Below, in pieces: positions 37,801 through 48,170 of a DNA stretch of 64,000 bases (position 1 is the first letter of the stretch; each line of letters starts with the position of its first letter). The notes below the pieces were generated by a model that saw nothing but the letters and a program-made list of their open reading frames with translations, did not search any database and was not told where the DNA came from. The stretch is from Himantopus leucocephalus (Eukaryota > Chordata > Aves > Charadriiformes > Recurvirostridae). Both the position numbers and the translations under genes were made by a program. The stretch covers positions 3,594,856 to 3,658,855 of the forward strand of contig RSEF01000002.1 in assembly GCA_003993805.1 (NCBI GenBank), in the 5' to 3' direction.

Positions 37801-40800
37801 AGAGGGGGGAAAAAAAGGCTCCTTACTTGCCATGTGGCTTTCCCCAGTGCCACTCGCCCTCGTAGGATGCGCTCTTGAACTTGCCCTCCAGCCTGAAGAC
37901 GTAGGTGAAGAAGCGGCAGGACGGGGGCTCGGTGCCTTCACCAGTCTTGCCCCATAGTGGGAAATCTCGCTTCCCGTTCAATGCCTGGCGGACAGCCTGG
38001 TTCAGCTTCCACTGCCAAACAGCCTGGGGGCAGAGGAAGAGGAGTGCTGGACTAACGTGTGAAGAAAGCAAAATAGCTCCCAACAAGAGACACTTCAGGA
38101 GAAGCAGCAAGAAGGTGTCAGGTTCCCATCAATTCTTGGCCATTAAGCCAGCTGGGCTGGTGAGTTATGGCCCAGCTACAGCATCAACAGGAGGTGACCT
38201 TCAGGTTGGATACTGCACCAATCCACAACACTTCCATGTCATTTAAGCCCAACTCTCACCACCACTAATTGGCCTTGGCACATGCTGATGGGACTGTACT
38301 GTCCCAAGCTCTGCAACTTATGCTACTGCCCCGAGCAGACCACTTCCAGCATCTGGATATTTTTCATCTACCATCAACTGTCTAAGCCACCTCTGGCCAC
38401 CTGATACAGATTTGACTCCACAGAGGGGCAGAGAACAAAAACAACAAACCCCATAATGCTTATTATTCTGCTTTAAATAATTCTAAAAAAATGGCAAAAA
38501 ACACAGAGGAGAGGCCTTAGCTGCATTTAAGCAGGTGCAGAGCCCACTAATCTGTCTTCTGCTCAGGAAGCTAAAATCCTGACGCTTAAAGGGATTTCAA
38601 CTTCCACACAGTAGTCAATGTTTTCCCTCCACGACAGAGCTGCCATCCCCTCTCTGCCCTTCTCCTATTTCAAAACTCAGTGCACAGTATTTCAGGTGGA
38701 ACAGAAACACCCTGCCCACTGCTGACCTTCATCTGCGGGTCTTTGGCAGAGAGAAAAAACGTTTCTTCCGGGGTTACAATGCGGAGTCCATACCTGTGAA
38801 GCAAAAAGACATTACAGAGACTATGAAAAAACCCACATTTCTCAGTCAAGCAGCAGTTCCTGCTCTTCCCGCTCCTCTTCAAAAGCTAATGGTGCTTTCG
38901 CAGTCAGTTTTTCCTTCTGAAGAGGCACTCAAAGAGTCAACTCAGTTTTGTTCTTTAGCTCTGCAGCCAAAACTGTTTTATCATTCTTTCAAGATGCCAG
39001 CAAACTCCAGCAACGCCAGTCCAAGCTGCTGTGGTCCCATCTGAGAGGTGCTACAATTACCCATAGCTCAGAACCAATCCCACTTGGTGAAAAAGAGAGG
39101 GGACAAAGTTTTGAATTGTTTTCTCTGTTTCACAATCAAGTTGAACACCTTTTTTTTTTTTTTTTATTTTTTTTTTTTTACTGNATTGTTTTACCTCCAA
39201 GTGGAAGTTTTTCACTTACAGTCCTGGAGCTGATTTCTCTCTGCAGTTTTCATCTACCCACACAAGCTTCAGATCAAAACTCTGAAAGCTGTTTCCCTGG
39301 AACAAAAGGGAGAAGATGTTCCTGTTAGTGATATAAACATCACAGTTTGCCCCTGCTCTGTCAATCCACTGAACAGCACAGCAAGACTGGAAGCACTGTT
39401 AATTCCCTCTTTTGTGGTCCATCCTACACTACGATGACAGACATTGGAGACTGAAGAAATGCGGAACGAAGAAAGTTCTTAGTTTATCACTTAAGTAGTG
39501 GCCCGTAATGCCATGGCTACAACTGACGGTAACAGACCTTCTTAGAGGGCACCGATCTCTACAAGAGTTTCTTCCCTATCACATGGCAACACTCCCAAAT
39601 CATCCCTGGCGTGCAGCACTCCCTAAGTTTTGCTTATGATCTACCAACAACCTGGACTGCAGATGACACAGCCACATAGCAGCCCACAAGCACAACATCA
39701 AAGGAGTCGCTACTTTAATCAACAGCACACCAAACAGAAGACACTGAAGTGGTTGAAACATTAGGTAAAGACTGCATTTAATATTGTATCTTCCTTTCCT
39801 GTCTGAAGTCCGGGCGCCCACACTACAGAGCTGGTGTCTGTAGGGATGTAGTTGACCAAGGTTAGGTACTAGCACTATGGGGTTCACCATGAACTAATCA
39901 CTGATGGATTTACCAGATTTGGGGGAATAGAGGAGGGAAGGAGATTCAGATTGCCAGCACCAGAGCGCTTATCGGCAGCCCCAAGCTAACCAGTTCAATC
40001 CCCGTTCAGTTATCTCCCCAAGCCTCAATAACAGTCATAGCAGCAGATGAGACATAGTGGGTGGGAACCGTTGGCTGAACAGAGTCGTCTACACTGTAGA
40101 TATCTCCGTGTGAGCTGGTTACCCTGTGCTCTCGTCCTAGTCAATGGAGTCAAGGACGTGATTCAACTCATCCTAATTTTGGCATCTAAAATAGGTCAGA
40201 TGAACCACACCCAGACAGCGCATGTTTCTCTCCCCTGACTATAAAGGGAGCCCGGGGGGCACTTGCTCACAGCGAGATCACTACAGTGCTGAGAAATCTG
40301 CAATGTAAAGTTGGAGGAGATAATCACCAACCTATTTCCTCAGGCCTAGAGCCTGCAAGCTGCGTAGGACTGCCCAGCCTTATCATAAAGGCTCGTGTTT
40401 GGAAGAGACCATAAGATCTATCAGCTCACAAGGCAGTTGTGCTTGGACACCTGAGGGGCTGGCACATGACTAAAGAGCAAGCAGAAGAGAGGTGCACATG
40501 AAGAGAGCCGTGCTAGATTACAGGTGCTGTCAGTCAGAGCAAGCCAAGCTGGACTTAGTTAACATGCTGTAGAACAGCTTTGAACACGAATTATTCATCT
40601 AGCTACCCATGGCTGTAGACACTCCCTGTCTGCCCCACACCCAGGCCCTAAATCCCTGAAATAGCCCCAAGAGCACCTGCAACTTCTGCTCCCATGCTGC
40701 TAGCAGAGTCAACCATGGAAGATCATGTTTAGTCCTACGCACGGGTGCTTCCAGTATAGTAGCTTTGACCCATCAGGCCCCGTTTGGATAAGCGAGGACA

Positions 40801-43800
40801 GAAATCAACAGATTCGTATGCAGGCATGGGCTTGGGTTACTAGAAAGGTGCTTGTAGTGATTGCATAGTATGCATTTACTGGGGAAAAAGTGACATGGAT
40901 GCTCTCTATTCCTTCTTCATTAGGCTTTCTTTCATCCTGCAGTGCAAACCGCAGGTGCATGGATCTGAGACAGGGTTTTGCCAACAGCCAAGCTCTGCTG
41001 CATTTTTGACGCTATAGGAACCTGAATTTTACTGTCATTTATCTGTGCTGCCCTTCCAATCCCTCTGAAGGATCAAAGACTCACCTGAATTAGCACAAGG
41101 ACATCATCGAAGAGCAAGATCCGGTCTGATCGATTCGTGCTGGCGGAGATGGGAAGATTTTTGCTATCTTCCAGCAGCCTCCTTTCAGGTACACAGAGCA
41201 TGTCCTGCAGAGGGAACCACAGAGGTCAAGGTGGTGGACCAAAAGCACCAGAAAACATCAGGATTTGGGAGAGGATGTACAATTCAAGCCAACAGTTCCA
41301 GAGACTGTCTGACTTGTGGCACAAGCTGACAGTGACAGCAGAACTGGACACAGGGCTCAACTTCTAAAGCACCCAGTGTTCATATGGTTTCTCCAAGGCT
41401 TCCATGCTGCCCTGCTCTGTTGGCTTCCAAACCAAGCCTCAAATGCTTGATCTGTATTAAATTTCCTCTATGTGTAAGGAGAAGTGTAAGATCTCCAAGA
41501 GAGCTCCCCATCAAGCCACTTTCTACATCCATGACTCACTGTGAATTTGTAGCCCAAGGATTTCCATAAGGACTTGGTAAAACAAGCTTCATCCAAGACT
41601 TGGCTGATAAAAGACTCCAGCTTCACATATTCCTTGATGGCACTGGTAACCACGTCCTTTTCAGAGCCCTGACAAAAGAAGGCAGGCCTTGAGCAACAGT
41701 TCAGGCGTGACTATGCATGACATCTACTCTCCGGGCTACAGCTCCAGAAAAACCTCAGCAGTTCTGAATCCAAAGGGCTAATGAGTTAAGCTTCCAACCC
41801 CTTTGCAAGAAAAGCCTCCCAAATCTAGCATTTTCTCTGCCACCAGCAGAAGCGTGCAACTTTAGGCCAGTTACTTGACCCTTTGCAGCTTCTCTATATG
41901 ATGAATATATGATGGGCTGGAGCCCCTTTCCTATGAAGACAGGCTGAGAGAGTTGGGGTTGTGCAGTCTGGAGAAGAGAAGGCTCTGGGGAGACCTTATA
42001 GTGGCCTTCCAGTATCTGAAGGGCACCTACAGGAAAGCTGGAGAAGGACTTTTTACAAGGGCATGTAATGATAGGACGAGGGGTTATGGCTTCAAACTGG
42101 AAGAGGGGAGATTTCGATTAGGTATCAGGAAGAAATTTTTCACTCCGAGGGCAGTGAGCCCCTGGCGCAGGTTGCCCAGAGAAGCTGTTGCTTCTCCATC
42201 CCTGGAGGTGTTCAAGGCCAGGTTGGACGGGGCTTGGAGCAACCTGGGCTGGTGGGAGGTGTCCCTGCCCAGGGCAGGGGAGTTGGAACTAGATGATCTT
42301 CAAGGTCCCTTCCAACTCTAACCATTCTATGGTTCTATGATTCCATGAGTAGCTCGTACTACACTGGAATGGCCACTGTTTGTTGCTTTGAGACCTTCAG
42401 GTGGGCTGCACTCTACTGGTGCTGGTTACTACCACCCCAGCTTGTCCACTGGAAATCATTTGCCTTCCAGCCTGCTTTGGATTCACTGACACCACCACAA
42501 AGCCCCACAAACCCTGCATAAGTTGTTAGCATAAGCCAGTCAAGTAACATCATAAAGCTTCCTACCTCCTTGAGAACCTCGTTCAGCTTGGTAAGGAGCT
42601 GTATATATTGCTCAATGTGATCTCGGATAGGTTTGTGAAGAACAGTGTACAAGGCCAGTGACATGGAGGTCTCAGAGGTGAAGTCTGTGAGGAATTGTTT
42701 CAGCACTGTCTTATGGTGCTTCCAGGCTTCGCTGCAAGATGGTGAATTAAGACAAAGGTTCATTAATTATGTTTTCTGCAAATTGCCAGTCCTGTGCCTT
42801 CCAAACTTTATATGCTACCTCGCTCCCAGAGACTTGAAAGAGCAGGAGATAACATAGTGCAAATATATTTGCACACCAAACGCACAGAAATAAGGCAGTG
42901 AGGCAACCAAGAGCTCCATCCCTTCTGCCTCTGGGCCAGCGGGCTTTGCAAACAGGAACCACACCCACAGACAGACAGAATACAGCATGGCTTTCACCAT
43001 GGTTTGCACACCAGGAGGGTGACTGCTGGAGAGGGTCCAGCAAAGGGCTACAAAAGTGATGAGGGGATTGGAGCATCTTTCTTATGAGGAAAGGCTGAGG
43101 GACTTGGGGCTTTTCAGTCTAAAAAAAAAAGACTGAGGGGGAATCTTACCAATACTTATAAATCCTTAAAGGGAGGGTGCCAAGGGGATGGGAATTGTCT
43201 TTTTTCAGTGGTGCTCAGTGATAGGACAAGAGGGAACGGGCACAAACTTGAACATAGGAAGTTCCATCTGAACCTGAGGAGGGACTTCTTTGCTGTGAGG
43301 GTGGCAGAGCAGTGGCACAGGCTGCCCAGAGAGGTGGGGGAGTCTCCCACTCTGGAGACATTCCAAAGCCAACTGGACGCCGTCCTGTGCAACTGCTGGA
43401 GGTGACCCTGCTCTGGCAGGGGGGTTGGACTAGATGATCTCCAGAGGTCCCTTCCTTCCAACTGTGACTCAGGTTTACAGGCTTCCTCTCCTACAAAAGG
43501 AGTTGCGAGTGGCTAGGAGAAGATGGAGAGAGATCTGTAGAGGAATCCTTTCAGCAGCTGCTGCCGTGGTCTCAGAGGATGGCAGAGGCAGCCAGTATGG
43601 CCAGGCAGCTGGACCGTGAAACAGAGATCACTGCAAGGCGCAGTGCTCAGTGCTGCTCGCTCCGGTTTAGTACCTTAACCCATACAATATCATTCTGTTC
43701 CTATCAGCCCCCTCAAATAAGCGTTTTTCAGCCCACTCACCTTTTGCTCTTTGTGGCATGTTCGAAGCCGTGGACCACAACGTAGTTCGCAAAAGTGACG

Positions 43801-46748
43801 AAATATCTGTTGGCAAGAAAAAAACACACACAAACACACACAAGCACGAGCTGAGTTAGAGATGCACATTAGCTATGAGGTTTAAGCAATAGAGGGGAGA
43901 AGCTCATTTGAAAATGTCATGTCAGGTCCACCTTTCCATGGGAGGCAGAGAGAGACGTAGCTACTGTACTTCTCACCTTGGCTCGCTCCCCTTTTGTCCC
44001 CTTTGCCAGCTCCTCGGTTTAACTGCCTTGTTGACCTCTGCACTAGTATCGTTATAGGAAGTTTAAATCATCCTGGCACTTAACGTAAGCAGAAGTAAAC
44101 TTGCGCAACTCTCCTGGAAAGCAGATCTACAAAAGCTGAGCTTAAGATTTCAGCTTCGGATGTATGAATTTCTGCTGGTTGAAGTAAAAGTCTGTATTCC
44201 TGACTCAAGTCAAGGTGTCCCAGTGTCACTGTATCTCTTCTCACACTAGAGGGAGATCGAGCCATATTTTGTCAACAAATACCAGGCTTTCTTCCAGTCG
44301 TGTTTTCAGATAAGTAATGTATAACGTCCAGACTAATTATCCTTTATTACATCTTTGAGGGACATGTGTTTACTGCTGATTTTCAGGCCCCTGAACAGCA
44401 GCTTTGGTTCCTCCTATATTGCTCCACTAAATGTGAGACACTGTAGGATCAGGACTGCGCAGTGAGTCAGCAGAGGTAGGTAGGAACCAGCTTTGTTTTG
44501 TTTTTTTTTTTGCATGACGCCCAACAAAAACAGGTTTTAATTTCAAAATGAGGGGAAATTAGATCTTATGATAAAGTTCTCCTTTGTGTCATCTGAAACA
44601 TCAGCACAAGTTTTCATCTTTTATATGCCTTTTTAAGGCAAACCTATTTTAATGCACTGAATCAGTTCCCAAATGAACACCACACGCTCCTCTAAACTCT
44701 GTTCACACAAAGGCAAAGTTTGTTGTGCGTCACTTTCTAAAATGATGCCGTCCAAGTGAAAACAAAACAAAAAGTAGTCCTTCCTCCTCTCTCCACATGC
44801 ATTTTCAGGAGCCAGCGTGCCCATCTCCCATTGCACAGATGGTACACATCTGGCAACAACCTGGCCACATATGTGGCCGACATGATGAATGAAGGATTGA
44901 ACACTGGCTGATCTTTATGTCATCTCAGATGCCCATAAACCATTTTTCATGCTAGGACATCAACATTCAGGTCACACACGCTCCAGTGACTTTGGTAAAC
45001 ATTTTATTTTGTGTTGCAGACAGATGGGGAGCAGACAATTAATTATAGAAACAGCAATAAGGCAGTATGTTTTTCACATCACGCTACATCTATCACTTGC
45101 CATCATATCCCTTGCCAAAAGCATAAAAATGTGGCACAAACACATAATATGAACTGTGTCTGGTGACATCTTCCTTTCCTCATCCCTACGAGTCCTTTAA
45201 ACCTGCTTGTGTATGCGTTTCTGTTCCTGATGACAGCCCAGGCTTTGCTCTCATAAATTCCCTAGGCACATATACCCCCCTGTCCTCTTCCCATTTTTAA
45301 GATGCATAAAAAGCACTGTACTTGCAAAATTCTGCCTCTCACAAGCATACTCACACCTACAAAAAGGTCTATTTATTATGCTGTCTGCACAAACGCTATA
45401 TTCTGCAGCACTTGTCCTGAGCACTGAGTGCAATCACTTCCCTGACCTAATAACTGAACACTAACGGACAGGACTGAAGAAATGAAATACACAAATTAAT
45501 TGCACTGACCTACCAGTTAGTTGATAAATTTGGTCCCTTACACTACTCCAAAATGCTTCTGTACTTACTGGATGTAGAGGCTTAAAAACAGGTCTCCTTT
45601 CCAGACAGTGTAAATGTCCTGGATGCAGAATGACTCAGAGGTGCTGCATTTTTGTTTCAGTATCCGGTAATTTTCTTCTGTGAGGTTCCAGAGGGCTTGA
45701 AATCGATCATTCAGGAGCAGGAGGAGCTTAAAGTTCTCCTTTCCTTTCTGGTCACTAGGCTCTTTGAGGAAAAGATGAGGGAGAAAAAGGCTATCAGAAA
45801 GCCTTGACCCCAAGAAAGCTTGTGGAAAACTTGGCTTATATTTAATATTCAGCCCAATTTTTCAGTGTGAAGCATGTATATAAACAGGAAAACAATGCCA
45901 AAAAGGAAGGAGATGTTGATTAAGGGTTGGGTCCCGATGAGGTATTGTATGGACTATCCATGCTAAGGCTTTGTCCTTCTGTGGGGCATGTGGTCAGGGC
46001 ATCCCACGAGGCTCAGTCTTAGCTCAGGCACGAGCACCGGAGGAAATTTTTCTGTCCCTGGCCCGAAGGGCTGTTCCCGGTCTCCTTGGAGGCTAGACCA
46101 AAAAGGTGGTGACATGAGAAGGAACCACCCTACGGGTCTAATCCAGTCGTGCCACTTTTGGCCAGACAGGCTTGTGAATATTTATATGGATTTGTTATTT
46201 CAGTGGAGCTTCTGTGATTTAATGCCAGCTCAGAACCTGCACCCACAAGTTTTACCTTCAAAAGATGTGCATGACCATGGACCAAGAGCAGGGAGGCAGA
46301 ATGGGCACAGTTTAGGGGTCGCATATGTGTGAGACGCATGTTGGATTTCCATGCACCACACTGGAAACTAGCCTCAGAGCAGGTGTACAGGCTCATACTG
46401 GTTAGAATCTGGATTAACCTCTAAAAACAACAGGAACCACAGTCCTAGGCTCGAATTAAAAGGCCATGGGCATCCTTAAGAGCTCACTATCTTAAGTGAA
46501 ACAACTCTACATACTACTTACTCCAGCAAACCCGCCTCCAGCAAGTCCTCAGCCATGAAGTTTCAATTATAATTCCCTTCATAGGTGTGCCAGTGACTCA
46601 AGGCTAGAACTACAGACAAAAAAGTAGACTTTGACCTACCTGCCTGGAGCAGAGGCTTCAGGACGAGGGCATCTATCCGTGCCAGGCATGCTGAGAAGGT
46701 TTCTTCTACTTGGAGCAGAGACGCAGTTGCTTCAGCTGTGCACATGTC
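25665..46748 (-). CDS. ALS2CL: ALS2CL gene, 18 coding exons visible (C-terminal VPS9 part missing)
   Basis: Alsin paralogue of the endosomal system. Known of the family: it binds Rab5 and ALS2, dimerises, and has weak Rab5 exchange activity. Seen here: 18 exons join in frame with matching phases, giving 729 codons with no stop. Order: DH-like N-terminal region (exons 1-5), PH-like region (exons 6-9), eight MORN repeats (exons 9-15), then a linker (exons 16-18) with the motif [15 protein letters not shown]. Residue-level similarity to mammalian ALS2CL runs throughout. There are no RCC1 repeats and the start [19 protein letters not shown] matches the short paralogue, which separates it from ALS2. 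The mammalian protein is about 950 residues, so about 220 C-terminal residues (VPS9) are absent. Exon 18 ends in a good donor, so the gene should continue. Introns carry CR1 copies in both orientations. Confidence 0.95.
26399..26492 (-). CDS. ALS2CL: ALS2CL exon 17 (linker to VPS9)
   Basis: The exon is 94 nt with acceptor CATCTTTTCAG and donor GTAAAGCT; it enters in phase 2 and leaves in phase 0. It encodes [15 protein letters not shown] and [10 protein letters not shown], matching mammalian 'SMEDILEELLQHREPKAL'. Confidence 0.95.
27051..27224 (-). CDS. ALS2CL: ALS2CL exon 16 (post-MORN linker)
   Basis: The exon is 174 nt with acceptor TTTTGCAG and donor GTATGAGC; both boundaries are phase 2. 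It encodes [17 protein letters not shown] and [19 protein letters not shown], matching mammalian 'FDVQSSRELRRSQDYLSCE'. Confidence 0.95.
28045..28318 (+). mobile_element. CR1 LINE 3' fragment in ALS2CL intron 15
   Basis: It contains GGGAGGTTTAGACTGGATAT, GGAACAGGCTGCCCAGGGAA and GGTTGGACTCTATGATCCTA, and ends ATTCTGTGATTCTATGATTC. It is antisense to ALS2CL. The ORF at 28003-28224 is part of this element, not a gene. Confidence 0.9.
28446..28489 (+). repeat. CA-rich microsatellite
   Basis: GAAATGCACATGTGCGCGCA followed by a (CA)n run and a short C run, in ALS2CL intron 15. Confidence 0.75.
28782..28909 (-). CDS. ALS2CL: ALS2CL exon 15 (MORN repeat 8 end)
   Basis: The exon is 128 nt with acceptor CTCCGTTGCAG; it leaves in phase 2. 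It encodes [15 protein letters not shown] and [15 protein letters not shown]. The donor is chosen at GC|GTGAGC because this joins in frame to [13 protein letters not shown] in exon 16; the site is weaker than the others. Confidence 0.9.
30420..30497 (-). CDS. ALS2CL: ALS2CL exon 14 (MORN repeats 7-8)
   Basis: The exon has 26 whole codons, phase 0 at both ends, with acceptor TTTCACATGCAG and donor GTGAGCAC. It encodes [17 protein letters not shown] and then TEDLTFVGK, close to mammalian 'GPGILLSEDDSLYEGTF'. Confidence 0.96.
31997..32108 (-). CDS. ALS2CL: ALS2CL exon 13 (MORN repeats 6-7)
   Basis: The exon is 112 nt with acceptor TGCTTTCCAG and donor GTGAGTAC; it enters in phase 2 and leaves in phase 0. 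It encodes MORN 6 ([19 protein letters not shown]) and the start of MORN 7. MORN 7 reads CYQRTF where the consensus YxGxF would have glycine. Confidence 0.94.
32416..32574 (-). CDS. ALS2CL: ALS2CL exon 12 (MORN repeats 4-5)
   Basis: The exon is 159 nt with acceptor CTCCCTGCAG and donor GTAAAGGT; both boundaries are phase 2. It encodes MORN 4 ([18 protein letters not shown]) and MORN 5 ([18 protein letters not shown]). Confidence 0.95.
33043..33138 (-). mobile_element. CR1 LINE 3' fragment in ALS2CL intron 11
   Basis: TCATAGAATCCTTGAATGG, then GGTTGGAAGGGACCTTAAAG and CCCCTGCCGTGGGCAGGGAC. It is a short 5'-truncated copy in the same orientation as ALS2CL and abuts the first copy of the 168-bp duplication. 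Confidence 0.9.
33140..33476. repeat. 168-bp direct duplication around a single N
   Basis: 33140-33307 and 33309-33476 are 168-bp copies starting AATCATCTATAATTATCAAC and ending GAAGATGGCCTA, with N 33308 between. They differ at only a few bases. The CR1 end lies only to the left of the first copy, as expected for overlapping contig ends rather than a transposition. Confidence 0.92.
34209..34307 (-). CDS. ALS2CL: ALS2CL exon 11 (MORN repeats 2-3)
   Basis: The exon is 99 nt with acceptor CACCTTGCAG and donor GTAAGTAA; both boundaries are phase 2. It encodes [20 protein letters not shown] and then [12 protein letters not shown]. This is the conserved insertion between MORN units that mammalian ALS2CL also has. 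Confidence 0.94.
35021..35234 (-). mobile_element. CR1 LINE 3' fragment in ALS2CL intron 10
   Basis: GGTTGGAAGCGATCTTTAAG, ACCACTAAACCAGGTCCCTC and CCACTGCCCTGGGTAGTCCC. Same orientation as ALS2CL, about 50 bp below exon 10. Confidence 0.88.
35281..35346 (-). CDS. ALS2CL: ALS2CL exon 10 (MORN repeats 1-2)
   Basis: The exon is 66 nt with acceptor TTTGAATTGCAG and donor GTAAGCTC; both boundaries are phase 2. It completes MORN 1 with GTLKWRDG and opens MORN 2 with [12 protein letters not shown]. Confidence 0.94.
37827..38023 (-). CDS. ALS2CL: ALS2CL exon 9 (PH end, first MORN repeat)
   Basis: The exon is 197 nt with acceptor CTCTGCCCCCAG and donor GTAAGGAG; it leaves in phase 2. It encodes [20 protein letters not shown], the C-terminal helix of the PH-like fold, and then the first MORN motif [13 protein letters not shown]. 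Confidence 0.96.
38727..38793 (-). CDS. ALS2CL: ALS2CL exon 8 (PH-like region)
   Basis: The exon is 67 nt with acceptor TTTGCTTCACAG and a slightly weak donor, GTCAGC. It enters in phase 2 and leaves in phase 0. It encodes [20 protein letters not shown], matching mammalian 'LLTPEEEFSFCAKD'. Confidence 0.94.
39151..39184 (+). repeat. Poly-T tract ending in a single N
   Basis: About 28 T with one internal A, then ACTG and N at 39184, 36 bp below ALS2CL exon 7. Probably a sequencing or assembly break at a homopolymer. Confidence 0.85.
39220..39296 (-). CDS. ALS2CL: ALS2CL exon 7 (PH-like region)
   Basis: The exon is 77 nt with acceptor CTTTTGTTCCAG and donor GTAAGTGA; it leaves in phase 2. It encodes [19 protein letters not shown] poly-T tract with a single N lies 36 bp below its 3' end in the next intron. 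Confidence 0.93.
41085..41204 (-). CDS. ALS2CL: ALS2CL exon 6 (start of PH-like region)
   Basis: The exon has 40 whole codons, phase 0 at both ends. The acceptor is CCCTCTGCAG and the donor GTGAGTCT. It encodes [15 protein letters not shown] followed by the beta-strand pair [13 protein letters not shown], which aligns with mammalian 'RVLLFDDALVLLQ'. Confidence 0.95.
41540..41668 (-). CDS. ALS2CL: ALS2CL exon 5 (end of DH-like region)
   Basis: The exon has 43 whole codons, phase 0 at both ends. The acceptor is TTCTTTTGTCAG and the donor GTGAGTCA. It encodes [20 protein letters not shown] and then [11 protein letters not shown]. Confidence 0.94.
41911..42348 (+). mobile_element. CR1 LINE 3' fragment in ALS2CL intron 4
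   Basis: About 440 bp: GCTGGAGCCCCTTTCCTATG, GAGTTGGGGTTGTGCAGTCT, AACCTGGGCTGGTGGGAGGT and a final ATTCTATGGTTCTATGATTC. It is the longest CR1 copy here with a typical undeleted structure and is antisense to ALS2CL. The 122-codon ORF at 41953-42321 is remnant CR1 sequence. Confidence 0.93.
42566..42731 (-). CDS. ALS2CL: ALS2CL exon 4 (DH-like region)
   Basis: The acceptor is CATCTTGCAG and the donor GTAGGAAG. It enters in phase 2 and leaves in phase 0. It encodes [14 protein letters not shown] and [19 protein letters not shown], a helix typical of the RhoGEF-like region of alsin-family proteins. Confidence 0.95.
43018..43468 (+). mobile_element. CR1 LINE 3' fragment in ALS2CL intron 3
   Basis: About 450 bp: GGGTCCAGCAAAGGGCTACA, CAGTGATAGGACAAGAGGGA, TGAGGAGGGACTTCTTTGCT and CCAGAGGTCCCTTCC. 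It belongs to a subfamily lacking the ATTCTATG tail. It is antisense to ALS2CL. Confidence 0.9.
43741..43806 (-). CDS. ALS2CL: ALS2CL exon 3 (DH-like region)
   Basis: A short exon of 66 nt with acceptor TTCTTGCCAACAG and donor GTGAGTGG. It encodes [20 protein letters not shown] and both boundaries are phase 2. It matches the mammalian segment around 'ESYTSCMVVQAFQKAAKR'. Confidence 0.93.
45569..45761 (-). CDS. ALS2CL: ALS2CL exon 2 (DH-like region)
   Basis: The acceptor is TTTTCCTCAAAG and the donor GTAAGTAC. It enters in phase 1 and leaves in phase 2. It encodes a leucine-rich helix with [20 protein letters not shown], matching the mammalian segment that precedes 'WEVTEES'. Length 193 nt. 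Confidence 0.93.
46640..46748 (-). CDS. ALS2CL: ALS2CL coding exon 1 with start codon
   Basis: The start ATG is at 46745-46743, only 3 nt after the acceptor GTTGTGTCCAG, so at least one upstream untranslated exon must exist. It encodes 35 residues ending in LVLKPLLQA plus one base (phase 1). The donor is GTAGGTC. An in-frame ATG further upstream (46784) would require reading through this acceptor, and the mammalian N-terminus agrees with the downstream ATG. Confidence 0.93.
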
Positions 46749-48150
46749 CTGGACACAACACAGAAGGCACACATAAACTCCCATGCAAGAGTATCTACCA
46801 AGGCTTCAGTGCTCATTGCAAACAATCAGCTTTTTCTGCTCTTGACAGCACACACAGGTGTAACTGCTGTCCCCAAAAAGCATCTGAAAACATTAGAAGA
46901 GGAAATGGAAACCCGATGACTCAACATGAGCTGGTGTCTCAGAAGACCACCAAGGCTACAGCCCATTTTCCTGACACACCAGTTGAAGATCTTCTGAGGT
47001 GGGCCACGATACCTCTTCCGCAGGACTGGAAAGGCCCTAAACTTCTTGATATGTGTTAATCCTGCCAAGTGCCAGATTCCTTCTCCCAGAAGAAAATCCC
47101 TCAAGTACAACACAGCAAAGGATGAAGCAGAGCATCTCTTCCCGTATCTCTCACCGGTTTTCTGCCCAGTTTCCTCAGTCTACATCTTTTGGCATTAAAA
47201 GCTATTGTACGGAGCTGCAGAGCCGTGCCAGCCATGGCCAAACATCCGACCCTCCAGAGGAATGAAGGTCTGGTGTTACTTCTTTCTGAGTAGGACACTG
47301 CACTGTTGGTTATATGTCACAACTGCTGCGTCAACAAGGAAGGCTTGCCTAAAGTGGAAGTGGGCAGCACTTAAAAAAAAAAAAAAAGGCAGCAAACCCA
47401 TGTGAGCAAACTCCAGTAGCTTCCTCCTTCCAGCCTTACGTCCCAAAAGAAATGTATCAGAGGAAGCAAACCCAGCCAGCTAATAGGATGTCATCAGAGA
47501 CTACTCTGGAAAAAGGACAGATGGTGAAGATTCTATGGGCAGAATCAGCTGATATTACTAACGATGATAAAAATACAAAACTCTGAGTTTCCTTTACCTT
47601 TGTGAGGCAGAACAGCAAACTCAAGGGACTGAGTATGGTCTGTCCACGTTTAACCTTAGCCTGGTTGTAGCGCACTCTCAAAGGCTACGTTCACAACAGT
47701 AGGCAGATGAGGATACGGCATTATGCTGCAAAGATTTATATTGCTAAATTGGTGGCAGAGACTTTGGCACAGTTTTATGTGTGCCAACTAGTGCCTCTCC
47801 CAGACAATTCTCAGGCATGGCCCAGGGACCATTTGAAATGAGTAGCTTGCACATAGCCGTGCCGTTTTGGGAGGTAAGAAGAAATTAGCTATGCATAAGT
47901 TATGCAATAACCACTTGGCTATGGGGCTATACCTAATTTATTTACTAATGGAGATGTAACTAGAGTCTTTGCACTGTTTCCAGGAATAGCTGAACTCGGG
48001 CTATCTGCTGGTGGCATACTCTATGACATCCTGAGCCTCTCCCCTGATTGCCACAAGCAATCGGTGAGATTCATTCTCCTTGTGTTGAGATGTCGGGAAG
48101 TTAGACGTAGAAGCCTAACCCTACGTTATACTTCATGGGAAGAAATACCC

Positions 48151-48170
48151 CGCGCGTCTNTGCGCGTCTT
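48151..48170. repeat. 9-bp direct repeat around a single N
   Basis: CGCGCGTCT, N at 48160, then TGCGCGTCTT. The smallest of the single-N joins with repeated flanks. Confidence 0.7.

Noticed and set aside
41953..42321. 122-codon ORF on +
   Set aside because: It is the 3' end of the CR1 LINE at 41911-42348.
48151..48170. CG-rich CGCGCGTCT repeat considered as part of a CpG-island promoter
   Set aside because: The CG-rich stretch is only about 20 bp and is a duplicated single-N join; the surrounding sequence is AT-rich.
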